This document shows, in pieces, positions 8,740-16,315 of a DNA stretch of 40,264 nt. The stretch is taken from assembly GCA_002726865.1 (NCBI GenBank), contig PBSW01000021.1, positions 1-40,264 of the forward strand, given 5' to 3'. The notes below the pieces were generated by a model. The model did no database searches and was not told the DNA's origin. It saw only the letters and a program-made list of their open reading frames with translations. Within the stretch, counting starts at the first letter, position 1, and each line of letters opens with the position of its first letter. This DNA is from Candidatus Bathyarchaeota archaeon (GTDB lineage: Archaea; Thermoproteota; Bathyarchaeia; TCS64). The position numbers were made by a program, and so were the translations under genes.

Positions 8740-9633
8740 GTGGAAAATAAGAAAGGTAATGCACATGAAAAAATTATCGAAAAACGAGTGTCCTATTATT
8801 ACACAGTATTAAAACGATTTCTTAAACATGGACCTGGAATGTTTGGCTTAATAGTTATAATGATAACCTTGCTATTAGCAATTTTTGCGGATGATATTGC
8901 TCCTTTTGATCCATATGAGCTTAATCCACGAAATAGATTTCAAGCACCTGACAGAGTTCATTTGATGGGTACAGATAATCTTGGATGTGATATACTAAGT
9001 CGAATTATATACGGAGCTCGCTATTCAATGATTATTTCAATATCAGTGGTGATTATCTCCATGACTATAGGAGTAACATTGGGACTCATTTCTGGTTATT
9101 ATGGTGGCTTTGTAGATGAAATAGTAACTCGAGCGACTGATGCCTTTATGGCTGTTCCATCATTCTTCATTTACATTACAGCATTGTCCATGTGGGATGT
9201 TAGGGGAATTTGGACAATAACACTAATAATGGGTATAATGATGTGGCCAACATTTGCGAAAGTGGTCCGTAGCGAGGTGTTATCATTAAAACAGAGGCCT
9301 TATGTGGAGGCTGGAAAATCCATGGGGGCAAGTGACGTTAGATTAATTATGAGGTACATTTTACCAAACCTATTTGGTTCAATTACAATTATTTCTTCGT
9401 TCAGAATGGCAGCCGCTATTTTAACAGAGACAGGTTTGAATTTTATTGGGCTTGGAGACCCAACAATATGCAGCTGGGGAAGCATGATAACAAGAGCACA
9501 TAGATCCGGGGCTCAACTAACATTTTGGTGGGCTACACTATTCCCGGGATTAGCTATTACAATAGTGACATGGGCGTTTAATTTATTTGGAGATGGCCTT
9601 AGGGATGCTTTAGATATTAAAACTGTAACATAG
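8740..9633 (+). CDS. dppC: oligopeptide/dipeptide ABC transporter permease DppC
   Basis: A 297-residue second permease subunit with a GTG start. The N-terminal cytoplasmic leader is followed by helix GMFGLIVIMITLLLAIFADDIAPFDPYELN, the DppC/OppC signature, then RFQAPDRVHLMGTDNLGCDILSRIIYGARYS, which is strongly conserved. The EAA loop is YVEAGKSMGASDVRLIMRYI (about 188-207). The final helices end in LFGDGLRDALDIK, the normal family end. It pairs with DppB to form the pore for peptide import; dppD starts 2-11 nt downstream, indicating translational coupling. Confidence 0.93.
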   Translation: MENKKGNAHEKIIEKRVSYYYTVLKRFLKHGPGMFGLIVIMITLLLAIFADDIAPFDPYELNPRNRFQAPDRVHLMGTDNLGCDILSRIIYGARYSMIISISVVIISMTIGVTLGLISGYYGGFVDEIVTRATDAFMAVPSFFIYITALSMWDVRGIWTITLIMGIMMWPTFAKVVRSEVLSLKQRPYVEAGKSMGASDVRLIMRYILPNLFGSITIISSFRMAAAILTETGLNFIGLGDPTICSWGSMITRAHRSGAQLTFWWATLFPGLAITIVTWAFNLFGDGLRDALDIKTVT

Positions 9634-9644
9634 AAGTGACAAAT

Positions 9645-10625
9645 ATGAGTAACGATCTGATGAGGATAAAGAATCTCTCAACTTCCTATTTCACTGATGA
9701 TGGCATAGTAAAAGCTGTTTACGACGTATCTTTGGATCTATCTGCTGGACAAACAATTGGAATCGTTGGAGAATCTGGGTGTGGAAAAAGCACCTTAGGT
9801 AAGTCTATTATGCGATTGATAAGGCCACCTGGAAAGATAACTAACGGGGAAATAATATTCAATCACCAAGACATTCTGAAAATGGATGAGAAAAAAATAA
9901 GAGAAATTAGAGGGGGGGATATTGCCATGATATTTCAAGATCCAATGTCATCTTTAAATCCTGTTTTTACTATTGGCAGTCAAATAGGAGAGACTATTAA
10001 ACTACATCAAAAAATCAAAAACAAACACGAGCTGGAAGAAAAAGTAGTTGCGATATTAGAAAAAGTGGGGATAAGCGATGCTTTGAGAAGGCTTTCTGAA
10101 TATCCACATCAGTTTAGCGGAGGAATGAGACAACGAGTAATGATAGCAATGGCCTTGTCGTGTAATCCAAAGTTTTTGATAGCTGATGAACCCACCACTT
10201 CACTGGACGTTACGATCCAAGCACAAATTTTAGATTTAATTGGGAACTTGAAGAAGGAGTTTAACTCTGCCATTATGTTAATTACCCATAACATAGCTGT
10301 TGTTGCCGAATTTTGTGATTACGTGGCTGTAATGTACGCAGGAAAAATTATTGAATATTCTAATACTCATAATATATTTAAAAATCCTAAACACCCATAC
10401 ACCAGAGCCATTTTAGGTTCACTTCCAAGAATAGATTCGACATTGGAGGAGCTTACCACCATTCCAGGAATTGTCCCATCATTAATCAACCTTCCAGCAG
10501 GCTGTGTATTTAACCCTCGATGTTCAGAGAAAATTACTATTTGTAGTGAAATAAACCCAAAATACGTGGAAATAGAGCCTGAGCATTATACTTCCTGTCA
10601 TTTATATAAGGAAATCAAGGAGTGA
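9645..10625 (+). CDS. dppD: oligopeptide ABC transporter ATP-binding protein DppD
   Basis: An ATPase of about 326 residues. Walker A is GESGCGKST, the Q-loop lies in MIFQDPMSSLNP, the ABC signature is FSGGMRQRV, Walker B is FLIADEPTTSLD, and the H-loop is LITHNIAVV. The C-terminal oligo_HPY region is present: HPYTRAILGSLPRID, an IPGIVPSL segment, then GCVFNPRCSEKITIC and a further Cys, the cluster usual in DppD/OppD. The start could be GTG 9636 or ATG 9645. The stop TGA at 10623-10625 is in the same reading frame as the next gene, which has no canonical start before 10695 (see findings). Confidence 0.94.
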   Translation: MSNDLMRIKNLSTSYFTDDGIVKAVYDVSLDLSAGQTIGIVGESGCGKSTLGKSIMRLIRPPGKITNGEIIFNHQDILKMDEKKIREIRGGDIAMIFQDPMSSLNPVFTIGSQIGETIKLHQKIKNKHELEEKVVAILEKVGISDALRRLSEYPHQFSGGMRQRVMIAMALSCNPKFLIADEPTTSLDVTIQAQILDLIGNLKKEFNSAIMLITHNIAVVAEFCDYVAVMYAGKIIEYSNTHNIFKNPKHPYTRAILGSLPRIDSTLEELTTIPGIVPSLINLPAGCVFNPRCSEKITICSEINPKYVEIEPEHYTSCHLYKEIKE

Positions 10626-10694
10626 CTAAATATAACCAAAGAACTTTTTTCGATAAAGAAATTAAAAAAATATTTTCCCATATCTGGAGGAGTC

Positions 10695-11600
10695 TTGAAT
10701 AGGACAGTTGCTAGGGTGAGCGCAATTGATGATGTTTCCTTTAAAATATATGAGGGAGAAAGTCTTGGATTAGTCGGTGAAAGTGGTTGCGGAAAAACAA
10801 CATTAGGAAGATGCATATTACATTTAATTGAACCAACTGATGGAGAAATAATATATAACAATAAGTCACTAAAAAGCTTGAATAAAAAAGAAATGAAAGA
10901 CTTCCGAAGACAATCATCAATTATTTTTCAAGACCCGTTTCTATCGTTACATCCTCGGATGACGGTAGGTGAAATAATTGGAGAACCCCATGTGATTCAT
11001 GGAACCGCTCGTGGCAAAGAAAAAGAAAAAAAGATTACTGAATGGCTCCAAAAAGTAGGACTCAACCCATATCACATTTACAGATATCCCCATCAATTTA
11101 GTGGAGGACAAAAACAAAGGATAGGAATTGCTAGGGCTATGATATTAAACCCAAAATTTGTCATTGCAGACGAACCTGTAGCAGCTCTTGATGTTTCAGT
11201 CCGCGCATCAATAATAAATTTAATGAAAACGTTTCAAAAACAATACAATATAACTATACTTTTTATTTCCCATGATATAGCGGTCGTTCGACAAATTTGC
11301 AATAGAATTATTGTAATGTATCTAGGCAAAATCTTTGAAACAGCCAAAGTTCCTGAACTTTTTGATGAGCCTTTACATCCCTATACAAAAGCCCTTTTGT
11401 CATCCGTACCAATACCAGATCCCGATGTTAAAAAAGAACGAATAATCTTAGAAGGAGATGTTCCAACACCTATAAATCCTCCAACTGGTTGCAGGTTTCA
11501 TCCAAGATGTTTTGAGAGAATGCCTATCTGTTCAGAAGTTGAACCTAAAAAGATTGAAATAAACGAGAACCACAGTGTTTTCTGTCATTTGTATAAATAA
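10695..11600 (+). CDS. dppF: oligopeptide ABC transporter ATP-binding protein DppF (start uncertain)
   Basis: Second ATPase of the transporter. Walker A is GESGCGKTT, the Q-loop is in IIFQDPFLSLHP, the signature is FSGGQKQRI, Walker B is FVIADEPVAALD, and the H-loop is FISHDIAVV. HPYTKALLSSVPIPDPD and the Cys-containing GCRFHPRCFERMPIC follow at the C-terminus. The coordinates given use TTG 10695, preceded by GGAGG at 10685-10689. However, the frame stays open back to the dppD stop at 10623, and the codons before 10695 encode LFSIKKLKKYFPISGG, exactly the conserved N-terminal strand of OppF/DppF proteins. No ATG, GTG or TTG lies in that stretch. The natural product may therefore begin at a non-standard codon such as ATA 10632. 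Confidence 0.9.
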   Translation: MNRTVARVSAIDDVSFKIYEGESLGLVGESGCGKTTLGRCILHLIEPTDGEIIYNNKSLKSLNKKEMKDFRRQSSIIFQDPFLSLHPRMTVGEIIGEPHVIHGTARGKEKEKKITEWLQKVGLNPYHIYRYPHQFSGGQKQRIGIARAMILNPKFVIADEPVAALDVSVRASIINLMKTFQKQYNITILFISHDIAVVRQICNRIIVMYLGKIFETAKVPELFDEPLHPYTKALLSSVPIPDPDVKKERIILEGDVPTPINPPTGCRFHPRCFERMPICSEVEPKKIEINENHSVFCHLYK

Positions 11601-11619
11601 AAAAACAAAATTGATGAAT

Positions 11620-11651
11620 CACGCGCAATATAATAAATCTATATAGATTCA
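11620..11651 (+). terminator. CGCGCA motif and palindrome after dppF
   Basis: CACGCGCAAT (11620-11629) follows the dppF stop by about 20 nt. Just beyond it, AATCTATATAGATT (11636-11649) is a perfect 14-bp palindrome. A wider TGAATC (11615-11620) pairs with GATTCA (11646-11651). It could form an RNA hairpin at the end of the operon or bind a dimeric regulator. Confidence 0.35.
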
Positions 11652-11871
11652 TAGTTCAGTCACACCGTTGTAATAAACGAGGCATCTTTGTGAATTACGT
11701 TCAGGGTGAATGAAGATATCGGCATCCATATTCTCAACCAGCTTTGGGACCACCTGGAGGTTTTTTCCCGTTTTTCAAGAAGGGGGCACCGGTGACCGTA
11801 ATATGTGCTTCTGGCTCCTGGTTACTTAGGTAATGGTTTCCTTCTAGTTTTTTTACATTTTTTGGTTCCAT
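11649..11871 (-). pseudogene. small hypothetical ORF with apparent frameshift
   Basis: On the minus strand ATG 11871 opens a 45-codon frame that reads sensibly (MEPKNVKKLEGNHYLSN, later HITVTGAPFLKNGKKPPGG) and stops at 11734. In another frame the sequence continues without interruption as VVPKLVENMDADIFIHPE through to a TGA at 11649-11651. The two pieces join naturally at the proline/glycine run, so this looks like one gene of about 75 codons with a frameshift. It could be a decayed gene, a sequencing error, or chance. I do not recognise the family. Confidence 0.35.
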
Positions 11872-11879
11872 CTAGGACA

Positions 11880-11907
11880 TAATATATATATTGGATGGAT
11901 AATCCAA
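11880..11907 (+). promoter_or_regulatory. TATA element and inverted-repeat operator candidate before the ECF cassette
   Basis: AATATATATATT (11881-11892) is an AT-only perfect palindrome that could serve as a TATA box in either direction. It overlaps TTGGAT (11891-11896), which with ATCCAA (11902-11907) makes a perfect 6-bp inverted repeat around a 5-nt spacer. The GTG start at 11915 is about 25-30 bp from the TATA centre, so the transcript would be nearly leaderless, and a repressor on the repeat would cover the initiation site. The winged-helix regulator encoded at 12979 is a candidate ligand. Confidence 0.45.
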
Positions 11908-11914
11908 CCATAGA

Positions 11915-12472
11915 GTGGCAGCCAACCGGGGTCCCTTTCATAGCCAGGCTACAAGGGCCAGCATAATCGCAGTCATGACTGCGGCCTGCATCATTAGCAA
12001 CTACCTCCTCATCGGGGTCTTCAACGTCAAACTCATGGACCTTATCGTCTTCTCCTCGGGATTTCTCTTCGGACCCGCAGTAGGAGCAAGTATCGGGATC
12101 CTCTCCTGGCTCGTTTACGGGACCATTAATCCCTACGGGTTCTCACTCCCTATCTTGGTATCCACATCCCTCATGGAGAGCCTCTATGGCGTCGTGGGAG
12201 GATTCCTAGGGACCAAAGGAAGAATAGGCAGAGGCCTAATGTCAAACCTCAAGTTCGGCATCATTGGGTTCTTACTAACATTCATCTACGACCTTGTCAC
12301 CAACATCGTCACAGGGCTCTCAACAGGGATACCCGTAGCAGTTACTATAATCACGGGGATCCCATTCGCAATACTCCATGAGAGCTCTAACGCTGCATTC
12401 TTCTTCTTTGGAGTGCAACCTCTAGTATCAGCAGTAGGCCGCCTCATCCCGGAAAGTGCAAAAAATGGATGA
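11915..12472 (+). CDS. ECF-type transporter substrate-binding S component
   Basis: A 185-residue integral membrane protein (GTG start) with about five or six hydrophobic helices and the glycine-rich loops of ECF-transporter S components: LMDLIVFSSGFLFGPAVGA, GILSWLVYG, MESLYGVVGGFLG, and FAILHESSNAAFFFFGVQPLV. These proteins capture a vitamin within the membrane for an energising T/A1/A2 module, which is not in this window. The gene overlaps the next by a few bases; that neighbour carries a DUF4430 domain, the fold shared with cobalamin-binding proteins, so the substrate is plausibly cobalamin or a related corrinoid. This is inference from context. Base composition changes here to clearly GC-richer than the preceding peptide block. 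Confidence 0.8.
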   Translation: MAANRGPFHSQATRASIIAVMTAACIISNYLLIGVFNVKLMDLIVFSSGFLFGPAVGASIGILSWLVYGTINPYGFSLPILVSTSLMESLYGVVGGFLGTKGRIGRGLMSNLKFGIIGFLLTFIYDLVTNIVTGLSTGIPVAVTIITGIPFAILHESSNAAFFFFGVQPLVSAVGRLIPESAKNG

Positions 12473-12920
12473 AAAAAAGAATATTTGGATGTGGGCCTCG
12501 GCGGTCCTCCTATGCACAACAATCGGGGCATCTTACTTTGCCCTGAACTATCAGTACCAGAACACGAGGATCCAAGGGGACTACGAAGCTCTCATTGAGG
12601 ACGTCAAGGGACTAACCCTAACGATTAGCATGATGATCGACTATGGAGACGGCAACGTCATCTGGTTCAACAACACTATGCTCCCATTGGACATCAACCT
12701 CTTAAAGGCTCTTGAGCTCCTCGCTGATATTGAGTACACCACAGGGGAGTACGGGGCGTTTGTAGAGGAGGTCAACGGGGTCGGCGACGACTCCACCAAG
12801 TTCTGGTACTGGTTTTACCTTGATTCTGAGACGGGGGCTTGGGTTTTAGGTCCGAGCGCCGCTGATTCATGGTTGCTCCACGACGGCGATGTTGTCTCAT
12901 GGAAGTACTCCGACGGATAA
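12465..12920 (+). CDS. membrane-anchored DUF4430 (transcobalamin-like) domain protein
   Basis: About 151 residues from ATG 12465 (GTG 12456 is in frame upstream). The N-terminus has one hydrophobic helix (MWASAVLLCTTIGASYFAL) that anchors or exports the protein. From about residue 50 the sequence fits DUF4430: LTISMMIDYGDG, then FWYWFYLDSETGAWVLGP and LHDGDVVSWKYSD at the end, the family's aromatic strand and closing GDxVxWxY. DUF4430 resembles the beta domain of intrinsic factor/transcobalamin, so an extracytoplasmic corrinoid-binding accessory for the adjacent S component is likely. The start overlaps the upstream stop, indicating translational coupling. Confidence 0.72.
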   Translation: MDEKKNIWMWASAVLLCTTIGASYFALNYQYQNTRIQGDYEALIEDVKGLTLTISMMIDYGDGNVIWFNNTMLPLDINLLKALELLADIEYTTGEYGAFVEEVNGVGDDSTKFWYWFYLDSETGAWVLGPSAADSWLLHDGDVVSWKYSDG

Positions 12921-12978
12921 CCCTTTTTTCTAACGGGAATTGTTATAGTCAGCCGAGACAACCCAGGAGAGAACAGGC

Positions 12979-13590
12979 TTGGACCCACTGAGTATCCTTA
13001 AAGAGATCGCGGGGAAGGTGGCTCCTGGACGCCACCCTGCCTACACCGAAGCCCACGCTCTTATGTTGCTAGAGACCATAGGCTCGGGCATACGAATAGG
13101 GCGCCAGCAGCTCTCTCGGGAATTGGAGCTCGGGGAAGGGACAATAAGGACCCTCGTCAGACGGATGAAGGCCATAGGCCTCGTCGAGACCAGCCGTGCA
13201 GGGATGAGCCTGACTGGCGACGGTATGACATTTCTTGAGACTCTTGGAGATCTGACCTGGGGATGCGACCTCACGGCTATTCCCATTACAGTGGGTAGCC
13301 TCAACCACGCAGTGCTCGTTAGGGGAGCTGCCCCGAAAGTCAAATGTGGCCTAGAGCAGCGGGACATCGCCATCATAGCTGGGGCTTCGGGTGCCACAAC
13401 TCTCGTCCTAGACGATCAGGGGCTCAGGATGCCCGGAATGGAAACGCCCATCGTGGAATCGGTCCACAGCCTTATCATAGGGAAGCTGGGGCCTCGTCCG
13501 GGAGACGTAATAATTATCGGGTCCTCTGATGATCAAATCCTCGCCGAGATAGCTGCCAAGTCAGCAGCTTTGAAGCTCCTCGGGAACTAA
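12979..13590 (+). CDS. winged-helix transcriptional regulator with DUF4443 domain
   Basis: A 203-residue protein with a TTG start preceded by GGAGAG. Residues 20-75 form a winged helix-turn-helix (AHALMLLETIGSGIRIGRQQ, then GEGTIRTLVRRMKAIGLVET and a wing SRAGMSLTGDGMTFLE). The C-terminal part (SLNHAVLVRGAAPKVKCGLE, IIAGASGATTLVLDDQGLRMPG, GPRPGDVIIIGSSDD) matches the DUF4443 type, probably a ligand-sensing domain. It follows the ECF S component and DUF4430 gene by 58 bp in the same direction, so it likely controls this uptake cassette, perhaps through the inverted repeat at 11891-11907. Confidence 0.78.
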   Translation: MDPLSILKEIAGKVAPGRHPAYTEAHALMLLETIGSGIRIGRQQLSRELELGEGTIRTLVRRMKAIGLVETSRAGMSLTGDGMTFLETLGDLTWGCDLTAIPITVGSLNHAVLVRGAAPKVKCGLEQRDIAIIAGASGATTLVLDDQGLRMPGMETPIVESVHSLIIGKLGPRPGDVIIIGSSDDQILAEIAAKSAALKLLGN

Positions 13591-13677
13591 ACCTCTTTCT
13601 GATTGGATTGAAGATCTACCTTTAAAAAAATCACACACCGTTTACCCTCAAAGGAAAGAGGATAACTCCAATAGCCC

Positions 13678-13692
13678 CACGCGCATCGCGTG
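13678..13692. promoter_or_regulatory. perfect inverted repeat downstream of the regulator gene
   Basis: CACGCG (13678-13683) and CGCGTG (13687-13692) are separated by CAT. The left arm carries the CGCGCA motif seen after other stop codons. It lies about 90 nt after the DUF4443 stop. It may be a regulator site or transcript-end hairpin; no further evidence. Confidence 0.35.
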
Positions 13693-13715
13693 AAAGCTCG
13701 AGGCATTCTCATGCA

Positions 13716-14463
13716 ATGGTGTTTATTGAACCGCTGTGGCAAATGAGAGGTCAACCCAAGCTGTGTAAGGAGGCGCTATCAAAGGCTTGATCTATGTCAA
13801 ATCCGCATAATAACTCATGTTTGGTTTCCTATTAGCTGAGATTAATACCCATGCTCAGGCATCTCCAACCTCTTGTTCGAAAAAGACATAGAAACACGCC
13901 TTAGGATAATGACAGAAAACGACATATCTCCAAGAGCTTCCTGACGCCATTTCCGATCATGATAATAAAGGAGAATATGATCTCATACTAATGCAGTTAA
14001 GAAAAGCCAGGATCAGCTTGTGGGTTTCGCTTAGATGAGCCCCTCCGACAAGGATGCTTATGATGGTCTGGAAAGGGCTCTAAAATTCAGTCTCAAAGGT
14101 TTTATGATCGATCATTCGTACCACAAGACGAGCTTTAAAAGGATTTTACAGGTCGAGGGGATAATTGTCTCGTGCGTGGACTAAGGATTCCCCTCCTATT
14201 AATTCTGGAAATATCAGCACGCTGATCCGACATAAGTCATATTATGTAGCTCTTGACAGGCTGGATTTTAAGCTCCCTTGAATGAGGTTCCCTACTAGCT
14301 TCAAATTACCAGGAGTGGAGGAGCTGATGCTGGTCCATTAGAACATTTACGTGAATACGGGAGGGCACCACAATACCCCGGTTATACTGTCTTTGCTTGA
14401 GGAGGTCGACCCAATGTAATTCTGCATGGGAACAAAATCTCCTGTGAATCATCCTGCACTATA
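13716..14463 (+). pseudogene. decayed protein-coding gene, family not recognised
   Basis: No intact frame exists, yet plus-strand translation shows successive protein-like pieces broken by stops and frame changes. They run in order MVFIEPLWQMRGQPKLCKEA, LLFEKDIETRLRIMTENDI, LPDAISDHDNKGEYDLILMQ, then a 49-codon frame from ATG 14035 containing GFMIDHSYHKTSFKRILQVE. After a frame change come ISTLIRHKSYYVALDRLDFK, FKLPGVEELMLVH and NTGGHHNTPVILSLLEEVDP. Stops lie inside the last frame at several points. The consistent direction and amino-acid character argue for one decayed gene of roughly 240 codons. Function unknown. Confidence 0.5.
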
Positions 14464-14648
14464 ATAGAATTCCGCCATAAAGAGATGGTCAAGAACTAGC
14501 GAGAATTTTATTTTCTATAAAAGAATGCGGAGAGAACATTCTGTGATTTACTCTAGTTTTGTTCTCTTTTTTTTAATTTTACTTCACTTTTTTGGCGCAT
14601 ACAAGTAATTGTGGATATAGAGAAGTATATTCCATAAGATTTTATGTT

Positions 14649-14760
14649 GTGACGGAGCTACCCAAAGTTTCTGGAAAGAGGTTGCTTTATTCTTTTTATT
14701 TAAAGTACTTATGCGTATGAGGAGAGGGAGTCACGAGTAGCTTGAGATTTATATGAGACT
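14649..14760 (+). pseudogene. HicA-like toxin gene remnant
   Basis: GTG 14649 reads VTELPKVSGKRLLYSFYLK, matching the usual HicA toxin beginning LPKVSGKE...L..LG. After a frame change MRMRRGSHE appears at the spacing where HicA proteins have RxxGSHxxL with the catalytic His. A stop (TAG 14738-14740) interrupts it directly after. HicA is an mRNA interferase in HicAB toxin-antitoxin pairs. No HicB reading frame is visible beside it, so the module would be dead. Confidence 0.45.
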
Positions 14761-15220
14761 GAAAAACTACGATCCTGTGAGGATTAAGCGAAAAAATAAA
14801 TTATAGACATATTTACAGTTCTGCTACGAATATAAGGTATTGAGAAGGTTGGATAAACCTCACCCCCAACTTGTGGCTATTGGAAAAATATTAGAGGATA
14901 AGTTCTAAACCTATATTTTAATCAAAAGCGACGCTAGTGGTGGATCACAAGCGCGCCTCTGGAAGACCTGAGGGAATTAAAATCTGTGACATACCACGAT
15001 TATGATTAGCTGCCCTACCCATAGAATTTGAGCCGGTGAAAAATCTGTTAAAAGAACTCGAAAGAGTTCAGCTATTTATAAAATGAGATCGTGGCTTGAA
15101 GTGCAACAGGTGTGTATAATAGCCTGTGTGTGAGCTCAATAGCTGCTAATTTGCATTTTAGGGAGAAGATGTTTTCCTAGCATTTAATAGGAGGCTCAGC
15201 TCTAATCCCACGAGATTTGA
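14761..15220 (+). other. intergenic region with no intact gene upstream of eS26
   Basis: A short stretch near 14815-14910 translates as YEYKVLRRLDKPHPQLVAIG followed by KILEDKF and a stop, again coding-like but broken. The remainder shows no supported gene. ATTTAATAGG near 15182 is a candidate TATA/initiator region for the ribosomal protein gene at 15221, and GGAGG at 15190-15194 is too far from the ATG to act as its ribosome binding site. Confidence 0.35.
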
Positions 15221-15529
15221 ATGCCCAAGAAGAGAACTAGTGGTGGACGCTCAAAGGGCAGCAAGGGTCGATCAGGCACGGTACAGTGCAGTCTCTGCGG
15301 GGCCCAAGTCCCTAAGGACAAGGCGAAAAGGCTGACAAAGTACACATCCCTAGTTGAGCCGAGGCTACTCAAAGAACTCAGGGCCAGTGGAACCCAGATC
15401 GCCAGCTATAGGTCCACAAAGCACTATTGCATCAGCTGTGCAGTTCACAGGGGGGTAGTGAAGATCAGAAACAAGAACGAGAGAAAAACGGTCCCTCGAC
15501 GGGCTGGAAGAAGAAGAAGAAAATACTAA
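15221..15529 (+). CDS. rps26e: small-subunit ribosomal protein eS26 (S26e)
   Basis: A 102-residue basic protein that I recognise as the eukaryote/archaeal S26e family. It opens with a Lys/Gly/Ser-rich tail (MPKKRTSGGRSKGSKGRSG), has the zinc-binding pair CSLCGAQVPKDKAKR and HYCISCAVHRGVVKIR, and ends in a poly-Arg/Lys tail, as expected. In the ribosome the family sits near the 3' end of small-subunit rRNA at the mRNA exit channel. S26e is found in only part of the archaea, mainly TACK-type lineages, so it is informative for taxonomy. Its stop overlaps the stop of the convergent lipid gene by a few bases. Confidence 0.93.
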   Translation: MPKKRTSGGRSKGSKGRSGTVQCSLCGAQVPKDKAKRLTKYTSLVEPRLLKELRASGTQIASYRSTKHYCISCAVHRGVVKIRNKNERKTVPRRAGRRRRKY

Positions 15530-16245
15530 CTTGTTTTTACTTCGTTCATAAAGTAAGCTACCCTCTGGACAACAGTCAAGTTAGCAATCATAGCTAGAAT
15601 AATTATCCCGTAGCCAATAAATTCAATTTGATAATAGGCGCCTAGAGTCGCGACTACAAGAAGGAGCATCCTTTCAGCCCTCTCGGCAAAACCCACAGCG
15701 ATCATAGCGACTCCTACAGCCTCGGACCGAGCCCTTACGTAACTGACCATAAGGGAGCCGATGAGGGCAGATACCCCCCATATGGGATCGCAGAGCCCCG
15801 AGATGACGATTGCTCCAAGGACTACTGCGTCAGAGTATCTGTCAGCCACGGAGTCGAAGAACCCACCGGATTTAGTGACTTTCCCGGTTTTTCTGGCTAG
15901 GATGCCATCGAAAGCGTCCAGTATCCCGGAGAGGAGAATGAAAGAAGCCGCAACAATAAAGTAAATCCGATCTATTCTCCAGTGGAGATATGCCCAAGCT
16001 GATGCCGTTGAAGCTAGTAGGCCCATAACCGTAAGGGCATTGGGAGTCACACCTATTGAGGCTAGTGGACCTACCCCCAGGCCTACTATCTCCTCAAACT
16101 TTTTCTTAAGCCTACTGGAAACCAAGGCTAACGCCTCCTTATCTGGGCGTGTAAAGCTTAAGTCTCGTGGTATTATCCTATCTGCCGTGAACTTTTGCCA
16201 GAAACCATCTAGGATTTTTGCTGTTTCCATTATAAATTGTGTCAT
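15526..16245 (-). CDS. archaetidylinositol phosphate synthase (CDP-alcohol phosphatidyltransferase family)
   Basis: A 239-residue integral membrane enzyme. The CDP-alcohol phosphotransferase signature DGxxAR(x)8-9GxxxDxxxD is complete: DAFDGILARKTGKV followed by GGFFDSVADRYSD (about residues 112-142), which binds the divalent metal and CDP-lipid. An N-terminal amphipathic region precedes six hydrophobic helices. In archaea this subfamily joins CDP-archaeol with inositol 1-phosphate to give archaetidylinositol phosphate; glycerol or serine as the acceptor cannot be excluded from sequence alone. It is convergent with eS26 and divergent from purC, 70 bp away. Confidence 0.85.
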   Translation of the reverse strand: MTQFIMETAKILDGFWQKFTADRIIPRDLSFTRPDKEALALVSSRLKKKFEEIVGLGVGPLASIGVTPNALTVMGLLASTASAWAYLHWRIDRIYFIVAASFILLSGILDAFDGILARKTGKVTKSGGFFDSVADRYSDAVVLGAIVISGLCDPIWGVSALIGSLMVSYVRARSEAVGVAMIAVGFAERAERMLLLVVATLGAYYQIEFIGYGIIILAMIANLTVVQRVAYFMNEVKTS

Positions 16246-16315
16246 CCTGTTAAAAGAAACTTGAAATACGCCGACATATTACATAAAGCGTTCAATTAGA
16301 GGAGTTGGTGGCATA

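Noticed and set aside
11650..11914. Cobalamin riboswitch before the ECF S component
   Set aside because: No recognisable B12-box sequence and the promoter is too close to the start codon for a riboswitch leader.
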